Virus record (IMG/VR): IMGVR_UViG_3300030090_003676
Coordinates: 1 to 25,004 of that record
DNA length: 25,004 nucleotides
Origin: a virus
Reading direction: 5' to 3' (one strand)
Part shown: one piece after another, positions 7,111-15,191 of the stretch
Layout: each line of letters begins with the position of its first letter
Numbering within the stretch: the stretch's first letter is position 1
Notes under the pieces: model-generated
What the model was told of the DNA's origin: nothing
The model's database searches: none
The model's input: only the letters and a program-made list of their open reading frames with translations
Position numbers and translations under genes: made by a program

Positions 7111-7730
7111 TGGTTTGGCCGTTTTCAAACAATAATCAACAACAACCGACTAACACAATGAATCTTGGTTTACCAAATGGTGCGCAGACTACGCAAGGGG
7201 GAGGGCAATTCCCCAGCGCGTGGGGTGCAGGTCCTCCCCCTCAAGGTCAAAATCCATTTTTGGCTGGTATGGGTGTGCCCAACCAACCCATGCAACCACC
7301 ATCTGAGTTAGAGTTGATTGCAATGTTACAGCAGTCAGCGGCACCTGTAGATGCGTGGGTCGCAGGGAATAATTTCCAACAAATGCTCGGTGTTATCTCA
7401 TCGCTTGTCACACTCAATCTTGTGACATTTTTTCGTGACGCACGGTTTGTTGATGACGGAAACGACGGATTAAAATTGGATATTTCATCACTACCGAGCG
7501 ATATGCAGACAATGAGTGCGGAAAACGTCACCGCGGCTTTGAGTCAATTGCAACAGGCCGCCAATCAGGCTGTTGTCGAGAGTGTGGGGCGACAGCAACA
7601 AATTTTGATGATGGGGCAACAGTCCATGCTCAACTCCCTCATGAACAATGAAGGTGTGTTGGAAAGAGCAGGGCAGGCGACCGGTGGGTTAATGCGTGGG
7701 ATGTTTAACGCCGCTACAGGAATGAGATGA
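7110..7730 (+). CDS. Gln/Pro/Gly-rich hypothetical protein, GTPase cassette
   Basis: A 206-aa protein starting at ATG 7110, overlapping the previous stop by one base, with GAGGTGG just upstream (7098-7104). Residues 1-65 are low complexity and rich in Asn, Gln, Pro and Gly, probably disordered. Residues 66-205 look helical. They include a short hydrophobic run near 88-104 (MLGVISSLVTLNLVTFF), which is borderline for a membrane segment, and a Gln/Met-rich helix at 145-185. No family is recognised. Linked by spacing to the membrane and GTPase genes around it. Confidence 0.8.
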   Translation: MVWPFSNNNQQQPTNTMNLGLPNGAQTTQGGGQFPSAWGAGPPPQGQNPFLAGMGVPNQPMQPPSELELIAMLQQSAAPVDAWVAGNNFQQMLGVISSLVTLNLVTFFRDARFVDDGNDGLKLDISSLPSDMQTMSAENVTAALSQLQQAANQAVVESVGRQQQILMMGQQSMLNSLMNNEGVLERAGQATGGLMRGMFNAATGMR

Positions 7731-7734
7731 TAAC

Positions 7735-7992
7735 ATGGATGCAAGCATTAAACCAACCAACCCGTTTTCTCCGGCGACATTGACAATTGCTATGAGTGAT
7801 ATGACCAATCTCGGTCGCTCTGTTGTTGTCGATTTAATCATGGTGCAAGTTATCGCAATGGTGCTTGGCACATTCTTGCTTATTGTGACCAACGGCTATC
7901 AAATGACCTCGACGCAGTTGGTTTGGTCAATGCTCATTCTATTCACAGCCTTCACAATGACTGGTGTAGTTTACAGGCGACTATCTAATTAG
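7735..7992 (+). CDS. small two-pass membrane protein
   Basis: An 85-aa protein starting at ATG 7735, five bases after the previous stop. Two hydrophobic segments, at about 30-52 (VVVDLIMVQVIAMVLGTFLLIV) and 60-79 (LVWSMLILFTAFTMTGVVY), make a hairpin membrane protein with a short basic tail. It has the size of a holin, but so do many small viral membrane proteins, and no lysis gene is next to it. It is the last + strand gene of the cassette. Its TAG stop overlaps the stop of the convergent minus-strand gene. Confidence 0.8.
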   Translation: MDASIKPTNPFSPATLTIAMSDMTNLGRSVVVDLIMVQVIAMVLGTFLLIVTNGYQMTSTQLVWSMLILFTAFTMTGVVYRRLSN

Positions 7993-8240
7993 TCCCATTT
8001 GCCAAGCGGGCATTTGCTGTTTTTGAGTGTCGTCTTGGTTTTCATAAAACAACCACATTCACGACACCGTGAGCCTGTCCATGCAGGGCACTCAAGACAT
8101 ATTTTCATGCGCTCTTCTGCCTTTTCGGGTGTTACTTGATTGCGCATAGCCATGTCTTTTGCCGCTTTCATCAAGTCTTTTGCTGTCTTTGCCGTGATAG
8201 GTATGCCAGCAACGCGCGGCGCTCGGTTAAGTCGTCTCAT
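7989..8240 (-). CDS. small cysteine-rich zinc protein
   Basis: This minus-strand gene encodes 83 aa from the ATG at 8240; a TTG at 8261 would add seven residues. A helical basic N-terminus is followed by a Cys cluster: CLECPAWTG, then SRCRECGCFMKTKT, then SKCPLGKW. This CxxC / CxxCGC-FMK / KCPLGKW layout is a familiar short zinc protein in marine tailed phages. I know no confirmed function for it. It lies antisense between two + strand units: its stop overlaps that of the convergent gene ending at 7992, and its start faces the divergent gene at 8293 (or 8239). The family resemblance, not the reading frame alone, is the reason for calling it. Confidence 0.85.
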   Translation of the reverse strand: MRRLNRAPRVAGIPITAKTAKDLMKAAKDMAMRNQVTPEKAEERMKICLECPAWTGSRCRECGCFMKTKTTLKNSKCPLGKWD

Positions 8241-8292
8241 GAGTGTGGCGTCTAGCCGCAACCCCTTTGAGTTATCGGCCTATCGGAGACTG

Positions 8293-8973
8293 ATGGCGGA
8301 GAGAATCACCCGAGCGTCGTGTCGGCTTTGCCAGCACGAAGACCGTGATGAATTGGAAAAAGAATTGCGCGAAGGTATTGTCACACCAAAGGAACTCGAC
8401 AAGCGCATGGGGTGGCGTGAAAACACAACTGACCGGCATTTTAGAAACCACATGGGTGACTACCACATGGCGTCCAATTCAGAATGTAAAGTCTGCACCC
8501 ATTTCAATCGATTTGCAATCGAAGAGGATTTCTACAACGGTGACACAACAACCGAGGCAATTGCGGAACAGTGTGGTTGCTCGGAGACCACAGTGTATCA
8601 TCATTTCAAGCATCATCTCAAACCCCTAGTGCAAGCATCAGCCGCGCCAGTTATTGCGATTAAAGCCGGGCAAGAGATGGAAACACTGCGTTCAAACGTC
8701 GAGAAATTGAATGGAGAATTGGGACACCTGTTTGATAATCCTGACCGCAACGACCCTGCGTTCTACGCCAATTTGACGCGTATGCACAAAGAGACGCGCG
8801 AGACAGTCAAAGACATTCTCAAAATACAAGAGCGCGCGATGGGTGGTAACACTGAGTCGTCCATTACCGCCAACACTGTGAATCTCATCAAAGTTGAATT
8901 GGCAAAAGAATCGCCTGAAGTATGGCGACGTATTCGTTCACAGTTGGTCGAAGACGGAGAGGATGAAAGTTGA
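8293..8973 (+). CDS. tandem zinc/helix-turn-helix protein, probable small terminase subunit
   Basis: A 226-aa protein from the ATG at 8293, with GGAG at 8285-8288; ATG 8239 in frame would add 18 residues and overlap the start of the divergent gene. It contains two copies of one module: Cys10-x2-Cys13 with His49 and His53, then Cys65-x2-Cys68 with His104 and His108. Spacing is identical in both. Each module carries a helix-turn-helix-like segment (TPKELDKRMGWRENTTDRHF and TEAIAEQCGCSETTVYHHF). CxxC plus HTH plus HxxxH proteins of this kind are found beside phage packaging genes and are often annotated as terminase small subunits. The C-terminal half is helical. TerL lies about 4.8 kb downstream, farther than usual, so another DNA-binding role remains possible. 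Confidence 0.7.
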   Translation: MAERITRASCRLCQHEDRDELEKELREGIVTPKELDKRMGWRENTTDRHFRNHMGDYHMASNSECKVCTHFNRFAIEEDFYNGDTTTEAIAEQCGCSETTVYHHFKHHLKPLVQASAAPVIAIKAGQEMETLRSNVEKLNGELGHLFDNPDRNDPAFYANLTRMHKETRETVKDILKIQERAMGGNTESSITANTVNLIKVELAKESPEVWRRIRSQLVEDGEDES

Positions 8974-9395
8974 CTCACGTCCCTATGAATGTCTTGACGT
9001 GCAGTGACATAGAAGGGCATCAACTATTGCACTTTTACGGGCCATTGGCTCACCAAGAAGTGTCGTTGTATTTTGATTTGCTACAGATGACATTCGATAG
9101 ATGGTATGAGGTCGTGGGTCATATTGGGCCTGCTGTTTATGCCAATTATTCACAAAACAAAGAGTTGCTTGGTGACATACAAGATTTGTTCGATGAAGTG
9201 CTGGAAGAGGATGACCCGATGCAGGCATGGAAAGTGCGCAAAGAGTTGCGCATGCGCCTTGACGCACTGGATGTTGTCGTTGCAAATATGGCACAGGTGT
9301 TCCATGCTCCGCGTTTACTCCACGAATTCTATTACAACCTCGCTTCGCGCCTTCGCGCCACCTATGATTATATCATAGGGGGTGATGCGCAGTGA
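8970..9395 (+). CDS. hypothetical 141-aa helical protein
   Basis: The TTG at 8970 is preferred as start because GGAGAGG (8956-8962) lies seven bases upstream and the TTGA overlaps the previous stop. The ATG at 8985 is too far from that site. The protein is acidic in the middle (DEVLEEDD, about 70-80) and appears mainly alpha-helical, with many aromatic and Leu residues but no membrane segment. I recognise no family. Its position directly after the probable TerS and before the large structural-like genes suggests a packaging or virion assembly role, by context only. Confidence 0.75.
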   Translation: MTHVPMNVLTCSDIEGHQLLHFYGPLAHQEVSLYFDLLQMTFDRWYEVVGHIGPAVYANYSQNKELLGDIQDLFDEVLEEDDPMQAWKVRKELRMRLDALDVVVANMAQVFHAPRLLHEFYYNLASRLRATYDYIIGGDAQ

Positions 9396-10666
9396 CAATG
9401 ACCGACGACAGTCTATTGAAAACAGGCAATACTTCCGGCGGTCAATCCGGCCTTCGATATAACCCGCGTGAGACTGCTGGTGATGAGGTGGGTTATGGCG
9501 TATCACACACCAAATACAACCCTCGTGACCCTGAAGAAAAAGCGAACGAAGAGGAAGAGAAGGCAAAGAAGAAGGAAAAGCGCGCACATGCCAAAGCGGG
9601 CTTACAGCATATTAAAATCAAAATTCCGAACAAAAAGCGCGAAGAAGAAGAAGCGCGTAAAAAGGAAGCAGAAATTTCAGAGTTGACTGGACCGGCCGCC
9701 TCGCGCGGCGGTGACTTAGACCAAGCCGTTGGCACAAAAACCGGAACCGGTAGTGCAATGGGTGGTGGTGTTGATGGGATGCCGCCAAATCTTCCTATTG
9801 CGGGTGCATTCGGTCAAGGTGGTGCGTTTGTCCGTGCATTCAATGTCCTCAAAGACCGACAAAGTATGGGAACCGAGACAATCGAATCGGTTCGCGCAAA
9901 AGACCGTGGTGAGAGAGGGGCACGCACTAAACGACAAGGATTTATGTCGGGAGGTGAGCGTGGCAAAAAGGGCGGTAAACCACTCAAAACACGATTCCGT
10001 GGTCCTATGCAACGCGCTCGACAACACGTTCATCAGAGAGTGGAAGAGGGCGAAAGAGCGCAAGGTAATCCAATTATTTCACATTTGTATGGTGGGGGTG
10101 GCAAACGCCGCCCTTCTATTGGGATGGACCCTCGTATTCGTGAACAACGCATTGGTCGTCAAGACAGAATGAGAGACGAACCAGCACAGGATGTTGTGAC
10201 ACCTTTGCCTCAACGAACAGGCTTTGAGGCGAAGCGAATGCCGAAAATTCGTGGACGAGCGCCACCCAAAATTAAGCAAATTCAGAAGCCGCGCAGGCCC
10301 CGGACGCCGGGTGGTGCTGGTAAAACTCCAAAGATTGGGGGAGCGGTCTCGCCTTTAGCGAAGTCAGTAACCGAAGACGTATTGGAAATTGGCAACCTCT
10401 TGACTAAGAGGCGCGATTTCAACCAAAGCCAAATTTTTGAGTTAAGGCAGTTGTTGCGTCAAGCGAAAAAATTACTCGGTGATTTGACAAAAAAGAGTTA
10501 CATGCCCGGTCAAGGAGATGATGCTGAAGGTCCTTCGCCCAATGCGTCGCGTAAGCAGACAAGTTACAACACAGGCGCAACAGAAGTCGATGATGATTGG
10601 GGTAGCCCGCTTGATTGGGGGGCGCACCCATACGGATTGCTGGTTGGACGGAGGGGACAACCATGA
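9392..10666 (+). CDS. highly basic low-complexity protein
   Basis: A 424-aa protein, start GTG 9392, with GGGGGTGAT at 9378-9386; the ATG at 9398 is an alternative two codons in. Residues 45-95 are a Lys/Glu/Arg helix, probably coiled coil. A Gly/Ala/Met-rich part follows, then long Arg/Lys-rich stretches (near EQRIGRQDRMRDE and PKIRGRAPPKIKQ), and a helical segment at about 330-365. The C-terminus has Asp-Asp-Asp-Trp-Gly and Trp-Gly-Ala-His-Pro. The strong positive charge suggests binding to DNA, for example as an internal virion protein; this is inference. It overlaps neighbours by 4 bases at both ends. Confidence 0.75.
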   Translation: MTMTDDSLLKTGNTSGGQSGLRYNPRETAGDEVGYGVSHTKYNPRDPEEKANEEEEKAKKKEKRAHAKAGLQHIKIKIPNKKREEEEARKKEAEISELTGPAASRGGDLDQAVGTKTGTGSAMGGGVDGMPPNLPIAGAFGQGGAFVRAFNVLKDRQSMGTETIESVRAKDRGERGARTKRQGFMSGGERGKKGGKPLKTRFRGPMQRARQHVHQRVEEGERAQGNPIISHLYGGGGKRRPSIGMDPRIREQRIGRQDRMRDEPAQDVVTPLPQRTGFEAKRMPKIRGRAPPKIKQIQKPRRPRTPGGAGKTPKIGGAVSPLAKSVTEDVLEIGNLLTKRRDFNQSQIFELRQLLRQAKKLLGDLTKKSYMPGQGDDAEGPSPNASRKQTSYNTGATEVDDDWGSPLDWGAHPYGLLVGRRGQP

Positions 10667-12465
10667 CGAATATCATCTATCTCAACCGAGGCGGCAAAAC
10701 CATTCGGAAAGGGCACGGAGTGTCAGCGAGTTTTGATGACGGTTCTTCGCATATTTTGGAAGGGGAGAATCACGCCCCTGATGGTTACGAATGGAACCCG
10801 TTTTTCCATGACCCTCGACCCCACGTTATGGGGCCGCGTCAGGATTTAAGCCTCGATTACTTTGGCAGAAAAGTGAACCATTTATTCCCCAAGGAAGCCG
10901 TTGCTCATAAGATGGCTAAACAACTCATTGACGCTGGACGAGTCCACCCTGACGATGCAGAAAGACATGTCAAACACGACATTATGAACGAAGCAGTGCG
11001 GCGAAAAAACGCACACATGATTAGAATGGGTCGACCTGACCAAGTCGCACCAATTCCGTGGGACGATGATATGCAACTGCATGATGATTACAAGCACATG
11101 ACAGTCTCGCCAAAATATCAAGCGAAGAATTTGATGACTCATGAGCGCGATGTCATGACAGACTACAATGGTCGCAAAGTGCCAATCAATTATTTTCCCG
11201 GCACCAATAAAAATTCAGGGCAGTCACACGTCGAATCGGCCGCGCAACACGAGTGGCGCGAAGGTCATCAAGTCCTACAAGAACTCGGTCATCGTGACCA
11301 CACGAGTGTTTACAACAAATCACATGTCGAGCCGGGGACTATGACCGGTCACAATGTGTATCGGCACCAAGCACCACCTCAAGGTGGCTCGACGGTTCCC
11401 GGCGGACATACACCGCGTGGTGCGCAAGAAAAATACAATCAGACGCGCGAACTGCCTCCGGCAGACCCGGCAAACATTTTGTTCGGTAAAGATGGGTCGC
11501 CCAAACTCCCTCCGGCGTTTTGGCTCAAAAGTAAGACAAATACGTCGAAAAATGTCGGGCCTGAACTTCAAGAAAAGTATGGTGTTCAAGACCCGCAGTT
11601 ACTTGATGCTATGGCGCATTCTGCGGTCGGTCAACTGCTTGCGGGGACCGGAAGACGCTCAGGTAACCGTTTAGACAAGTTGATGGATAAGTTGGCTGAT
11701 TTATTGGACATCGAAGGTGAAAACGCCGAAGACTACAAGATAATTCACTCAAACACACCACATTCGACTACATGGACCGGTCGGGGCTCAAAAGCAGGGC
11801 GCAATTTGGCCGCAATGATACGTCTCGCTGAATACAAGCAAATTGATTTGTCAAACTTTGACGGTGTGTCGGGAGACCAAGTGTCCGCAGGGCCGCAGAT
11901 TATGCGCGAATGGCAACGAATTGTACCAATGATTGGGCAAAATCGTGGCGGTGCGGCAGAAGCACACGATTGGGATGCGCCTATGCCTGAACGAGCGCAT
12001 TCTTCAGCGCAATTACCTCAACAAGTGCAATCAATTTCAGATGGGCCTACCACACATGCGCCTGCGCCACGCCCACCTCAAGGTCGAAGAGAGGTTGAGG
12101 AAGAACCCGCGTTACCAACAACTCCTCGTCAGCGCCCTTCACCATTTGGTGAGCGGCCACTCGATAGAAGTGGAATGGACAGTCCATTCGGTGAGCGCGA
12201 CCCAACAATGCGCATATTGCGCGCAATAGAAGATATGCAATTATCGATGGCTCGGCAAGACAAATCAATTTTGAAGCATTTGCCCACAAAACGCGACTTA
12301 AGTATTCAAAATGCGCAAGACGTTAGTCTCGTAGCATCACGTTTAGGCGTAACTTCCGGTGACGTTCACGGTCTATACGCGGCAGGTGGGGATTGGGAGC
12401 GCGTAGCGAAACAATTTAGAGTAACCCCCTCTCTCGTCGCGGCTATCAAGGTGGCCTTCTCATGA
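10663..12465 (+). CDS. large hypothetical protein, 600 aa
   Basis: Start ATG 10663 is chosen because GGAGGGG (10650-10656) lies six bases upstream and the ATGA overlaps the previous stop; an upstream GTG at 10615 lacks this. The N-terminal 300 residues are polar and His/Asp/Gly-rich with few hydrophobic runs. Residues about 325-425 look like a folded helical domain (ELQEKYGVQDPQLLDAMAHS to MREWQRIVPMIG). A Pro-rich linker follows, with SPFGER repeated twice near 492-515. The last 50 residues (VASRLGVTSGDVHGLYAAGG and WERVAKQFRVTPSLVAAIK) resemble a small helical or helix-turn-helix module. No family is recognised. Placed upstream of TerL in one transcript, so a virion or assembly role is likely. 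Confidence 0.78.
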   Translation: MTNIIYLNRGGKTIRKGHGVSASFDDGSSHILEGENHAPDGYEWNPFFHDPRPHVMGPRQDLSLDYFGRKVNHLFPKEAVAHKMAKQLIDAGRVHPDDAERHVKHDIMNEAVRRKNAHMIRMGRPDQVAPIPWDDDMQLHDDYKHMTVSPKYQAKNLMTHERDVMTDYNGRKVPINYFPGTNKNSGQSHVESAAQHEWREGHQVLQELGHRDHTSVYNKSHVEPGTMTGHNVYRHQAPPQGGSTVPGGHTPRGAQEKYNQTRELPPADPANILFGKDGSPKLPPAFWLKSKTNTSKNVGPELQEKYGVQDPQLLDAMAHSAVGQLLAGTGRRSGNRLDKLMDKLADLLDIEGENAEDYKIIHSNTPHSTTWTGRGSKAGRNLAAMIRLAEYKQIDLSNFDGVSGDQVSAGPQIMREWQRIVPMIGQNRGGAAEAHDWDAPMPERAHSSAQLPQQVQSISDGPTTHAPAPRPPQGRREVEEEPALPTTPRQRPSPFGERPLDRSGMDSPFGERDPTMRILRAIEDMQLSMARQDKSILKHLPTKRDLSIQNAQDVSLVASRLGVTSGDVHGLYAAGGDWERVAKQFRVTPSLVAAIKVAFS

Positions 12466-13793
12466 ACAAATATGATATTCTCAAACAAGAATATGCGGTA
12501 AAGCGCATTTCATCTAGTGAGGCGGAAGCCGTTGCTGAAATCATGGCAAAGGCTGATTTGAATTATGATGTGGAAGAGTGGGTGTGGACTGGTAACACAG
12601 GCGCGCTACTCAAAAATTATCCACAATTGCCACAGGCGCAGATGGGCCAAACGCCGGAATCAATGGCAATGCACCAACAAGGGGGATATGCCCCTGTTCA
12701 GTCTCATTCACAACCCGGCGGAATGTTTGGGTTGATGCCCGCCAAGCATACGATGTATGACCCAACCGGTGGAAACACTATGTCAGGCACCCGAGGGCAG
12801 ATGCAACGCCAAGCGCGTGCTACACCCGAAGGCAGTCCACAGCGCGCAATGTACCAACAGCAATTCGGTGAAATTAAGCCAAGCGCGGGTAGGCGTTTGA
12901 TGTCTGCGCTAGGTAGTGCTGGACGATTTATGGGTCGAAAGGCAGGCGACGCGGGACGATTCGCAAGAGACAAAGTCGCGCCAGCAATGATGGCCGCTGG
13001 TCGAGGCGCAATGGACCGAGGGGCCGCGGCTTTCGCAGGCGCAGATGCTGGTCTTGAGGCTGGTATGACAGGCGTGAAAAATTTCGGTACAAATCTTATG
13101 GGCGGTATCAAGAACATTGGGTCACAAGCAAGAAATGCCGCAAGAGCGGAGATGGACCGAAGGCAGAATATGCCCGAGCGTCGTCAAGGCAGTCTTTCTG
13201 ACCAAGTTGCCGCTTTAGCGGCTCAGGAACAGCCTGACGCTATGGAAGCAATGAGCATGGGACAAGACCCTACACCAGTTGCACCACCTGCTTCACAACC
13301 TGCTTCACCACCTGCTTCACAACCTGCTCCTTCACCAGTTGCACCACCGACTGGTGATGATTGGGGCATTACCGATGAAAATTGGGGCGCGCAACAAGAG
13401 CCTACACCAGTTGCACCACCTGCTTCACAAGAGCCTACACCAGTCGCACCACCACCAACGACCCCTCGTCAGACTGGTCAAGTCGCTGTTGGTAGCGGGC
13501 ACTACGGGCCATTGAAGGAAGGCAGTGCGCCTGCAAGACAATGGATGGAGTCGCAGACAGGAGACCCTCAAGACCCGATGTCCGGTTGGGAGTCTGCGCA
13601 CGCGGCGAATCAAGCACTCATTGACATGAAGGCCGGAAAACCATTCGACCCGAACATTCACAAGCCCGGTAAAGGGTTTGGACAGCGTTCCTATGAACGT
13701 GGTGCCAAACAGCCGCAAATGTTTGGTCAAGACATCAGGGCGTCAATGGATGCTCACAAAATAGCATGGGACGCGCTTCTTAAGGGGCTGTGA
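12462..13793 (+). CDS. low-complexity protein with Pro/Ala/Ser repeats
   Basis: A 443-aa protein from ATG 12462, overlapping the previous stop by 4 bases. The first 50 residues form a helical, charged domain (MNKYDILKQEYAVKRISSSE). A Gln/Met/Gly-rich region follows, then an Arg/Ala/Gly-rich part (about 140-240). Next is a repeat region with PTPVAPPASQ-type units (270-330) and two DxxWG elements. The C-terminal 100 residues look more folded and end in AHKIAWDALLKGL, which resembles the N-terminal AWxxLK motif of two other proteins here. No family is recognised. It could be a scaffold or internal virion protein; the evidence is composition and position before TerL only. Confidence 0.75.
   Translation: MNKYDILKQEYAVKRISSSEAEAVAEIMAKADLNYDVEEWVWTGNTGALLKNYPQLPQAQMGQTPESMAMHQQGGYAPVQSHSQPGGMFGLMPAKHTMYDPTGGNTMSGTRGQMQRQARATPEGSPQRAMYQQQFGEIKPSAGRRLMSALGSAGRFMGRKAGDAGRFARDKVAPAMMAAGRGAMDRGAAAFAGADAGLEAGMTGVKNFGTNLMGGIKNIGSQARNAARAEMDRRQNMPERRQGSLSDQVAALAAQEQPDAMEAMSMGQDPTPVAPPASQPASPPASQPAPSPVAPPTGDDWGITDENWGAQQEPTPVAPPASQEPTPVAPPPTTPRQTGQVAVGSGHYGPLKEGSAPARQWMESQTGDPQDPMSGWESAHAANQALIDMKAGKPFDPNIHKPGKGFGQRSYERGAKQPQMFGQDIRASMDAHKIAWDALLKGL
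13269..13453 (+). repeat. coding repeats of the PTPVAPPASQ type
   Basis: A 30-base unit encoding PTPVAPPASQ is identical at 13269-13298 and 13401-13430, with partial copies between them and after (to about 13453). The same motif, with synonymous changes, recurs in the giant open frame near 23312-23377 (APVAPP, EPTPVAPP), and 14 of its bases recur in the 911-aa gene at 3428-3441. Confidence 0.85.
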
Positions 13794-13799
13794 TTCTGT

Positions 13800-15191
13800 G
13801 TGTCTCAGTTTGATGACCCGATTCTTGAAATAGATTGGGAAATGAGCAAGAAAGACTTCACGTTCTTCTTCCAAGACATCCTCGGGTGGCAATTGTCACA
13901 TCATCACGCCGCATGGGTGCATAATCTGCATACTCACGACCGATATTGCGTAAAAGCGGCTCGTGACCACGGAAAATCCGTACTTTTTCTCTCCTACCTG
14001 CTATGGCGCGTTGCATTTACGCCAAAAACGAAGGCAATCATCTTTTCTCACTCACTTGACCAAACAATTCGTCACATGCGCTTCATGGATGACATGATTC
14101 AGTCCACACCTATCCTCAAACACCTGCGTTCAAAAGATTCGTGGGCCAAAACGTACTTTGGATTCACCAATGGGTCATTTGTAAGCGCAAAATCGGTTGG
14201 TGGCGCGGTTCGTGGCGCGCACCCTGACATTATCCTGTGTGACGACATTCTGTGGGGCACCACTGACACTGAATTGCAGAAAGTGGCCTCATGGTTCTAC
14301 GAAGTCATGGTCCCAACCCTGCACCACAGTGCGAAATTGATGATTGTCGGTACACCGTTTACACCGACTGACCTTTACACAGAACTGGAATCAAAAGACG
14401 GGTATCTTGTTGAGACATATCCCGCGATAAATGAGAGGGGTGAGTGTCTTTGGCCTGAACGATGGGACTTGGACGCACTCGATGTGCGCCGAAAAGACAT
14501 GCCCGCTGTCGCATTTGCGCGTGAATACTTGTGTGAGCCCATTGATGACGCAAGCAGTCTGTTCCCAACCGCAGTCTTGCAACCATGCCGCGACCGAGGA
14601 TTGTCGCTTTACTCGCGCAGACCTGAAGATGATGATGCGCAGTATTTCATTGGGTGGGACCCAGCGATTTCATCCGATAGGTCGGCCGACTATACTGTAA
14701 TGATTGTCTTACGGCAACAGATTGATGACCCGATTCTTGAAATTGTACATGTTGTCAGGCGAAAGGGTATGGATTTCCGCACACAAATCATGGAAATCCA
14801 GCGGTTGAATGCAAAATTCTCCCCTGACGTTATTGAGTTGGAAGCCAACCATTTTCAGCGCGTATTTGCAACCGAGTTGCGAGCCAATACTGACCTGCCC
14901 ATCAGGACATTCATTTCGTCCAAAACTAAGCGCGAATCAATGCTTATGGGTTTGGTCTTGAGGTATGAGCGCGAGCAAATACGCATGCCATACGCAGACG
15001 AATCGAGTCGTGAAATAACTCACACATTGGAAAATGAATTGCTCATGTTTGGGATGAGCCAAAAGGGAAAACTTGAATCGATTGGTCGTCACGACGACTT
15101 CGTGATAGCCCTTGCGCTCGCACAGTGGGCGACGACCGAATTCCGAGAGAGACTTGTTGATTTGTCTGATTTGATGCCGGGGCTGATATGA
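13800..15191 (+). CDS. terL: terminase large subunit
   Basis: A 463-aa packaging motor protein, which uses ATP to translocate DNA through the portal and cuts it with its nuclease domain. The start is GTG 13800, six bases after the previous stop. Visible motifs: Walker A AARDHGKS at 53-60; the typical segment AVRGAHPD leading to Walker B DIILCDD at 143-149; and a coupling segment with VGTPF near 182-186. The RNase H-like nuclease has Asp287 in FIGWDPAISSD, acidic Asp343/Glu346 in DVIELEAN, and a final acidic pair at 432-433 in GRHDDFVIALA. Length and order match a complete TerL. It is followed, with a 4-base overlap, by the LAGLIDADG-containing gene and then portal, a usual packaging order. 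Confidence 0.96.
   Translation: MSQFDDPILEIDWEMSKKDFTFFFQDILGWQLSHHHAAWVHNLHTHDRYCVKAARDHGKSVLFLSYLLWRVAFTPKTKAIIFSHSLDQTIRHMRFMDDMIQSTPILKHLRSKDSWAKTYFGFTNGSFVSAKSVGGAVRGAHPDIILCDDILWGTTDTELQKVASWFYEVMVPTLHHSAKLMIVGTPFTPTDLYTELESKDGYLVETYPAINERGECLWPERWDLDALDVRRKDMPAVAFAREYLCEPIDDASSLFPTAVLQPCRDRGLSLYSRRPEDDDAQYFIGWDPAISSDRSADYTVMIVLRQQIDDPILEIVHVVRRKGMDFRTQIMEIQRLNAKFSPDVIELEANHFQRVFATELRANTDLPIRTFISSKTKRESMLMGLVLRYEREQIRMPYADESSREITHTLENELLMFGMSQKGKLESIGRHDDFVIALALAQWATTEFRERLVDLSDLMPGLI
13810..13831 (+). repeat. 22-base direct repeat within terL, copy 1
   Basis: The 22 bases here are identical to 14722-14743 in the same gene and the same frame, 912 bases apart. Both copies encode DDPILEI. 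Confidence 0.9.
14722..14743 (+). repeat. 22-base direct repeat within terL, copy 2
   Basis: Second copy of the 22-base repeat. It lies just after the first nuclease aspartate of TerL and gives QIDDPILEI. Confidence 0.9.

Noticed and set aside
7735-7992. Holin for host lysis
   Set aside because: Size and two membrane segments fit, but no lysis enzyme is adjacent and the gene belongs to the GTPase cassette.
13269-13453. CRISPR array
   Set aside because: The repeats are coding, in frame, irregularly spaced and proline-rich, without unique spacers.
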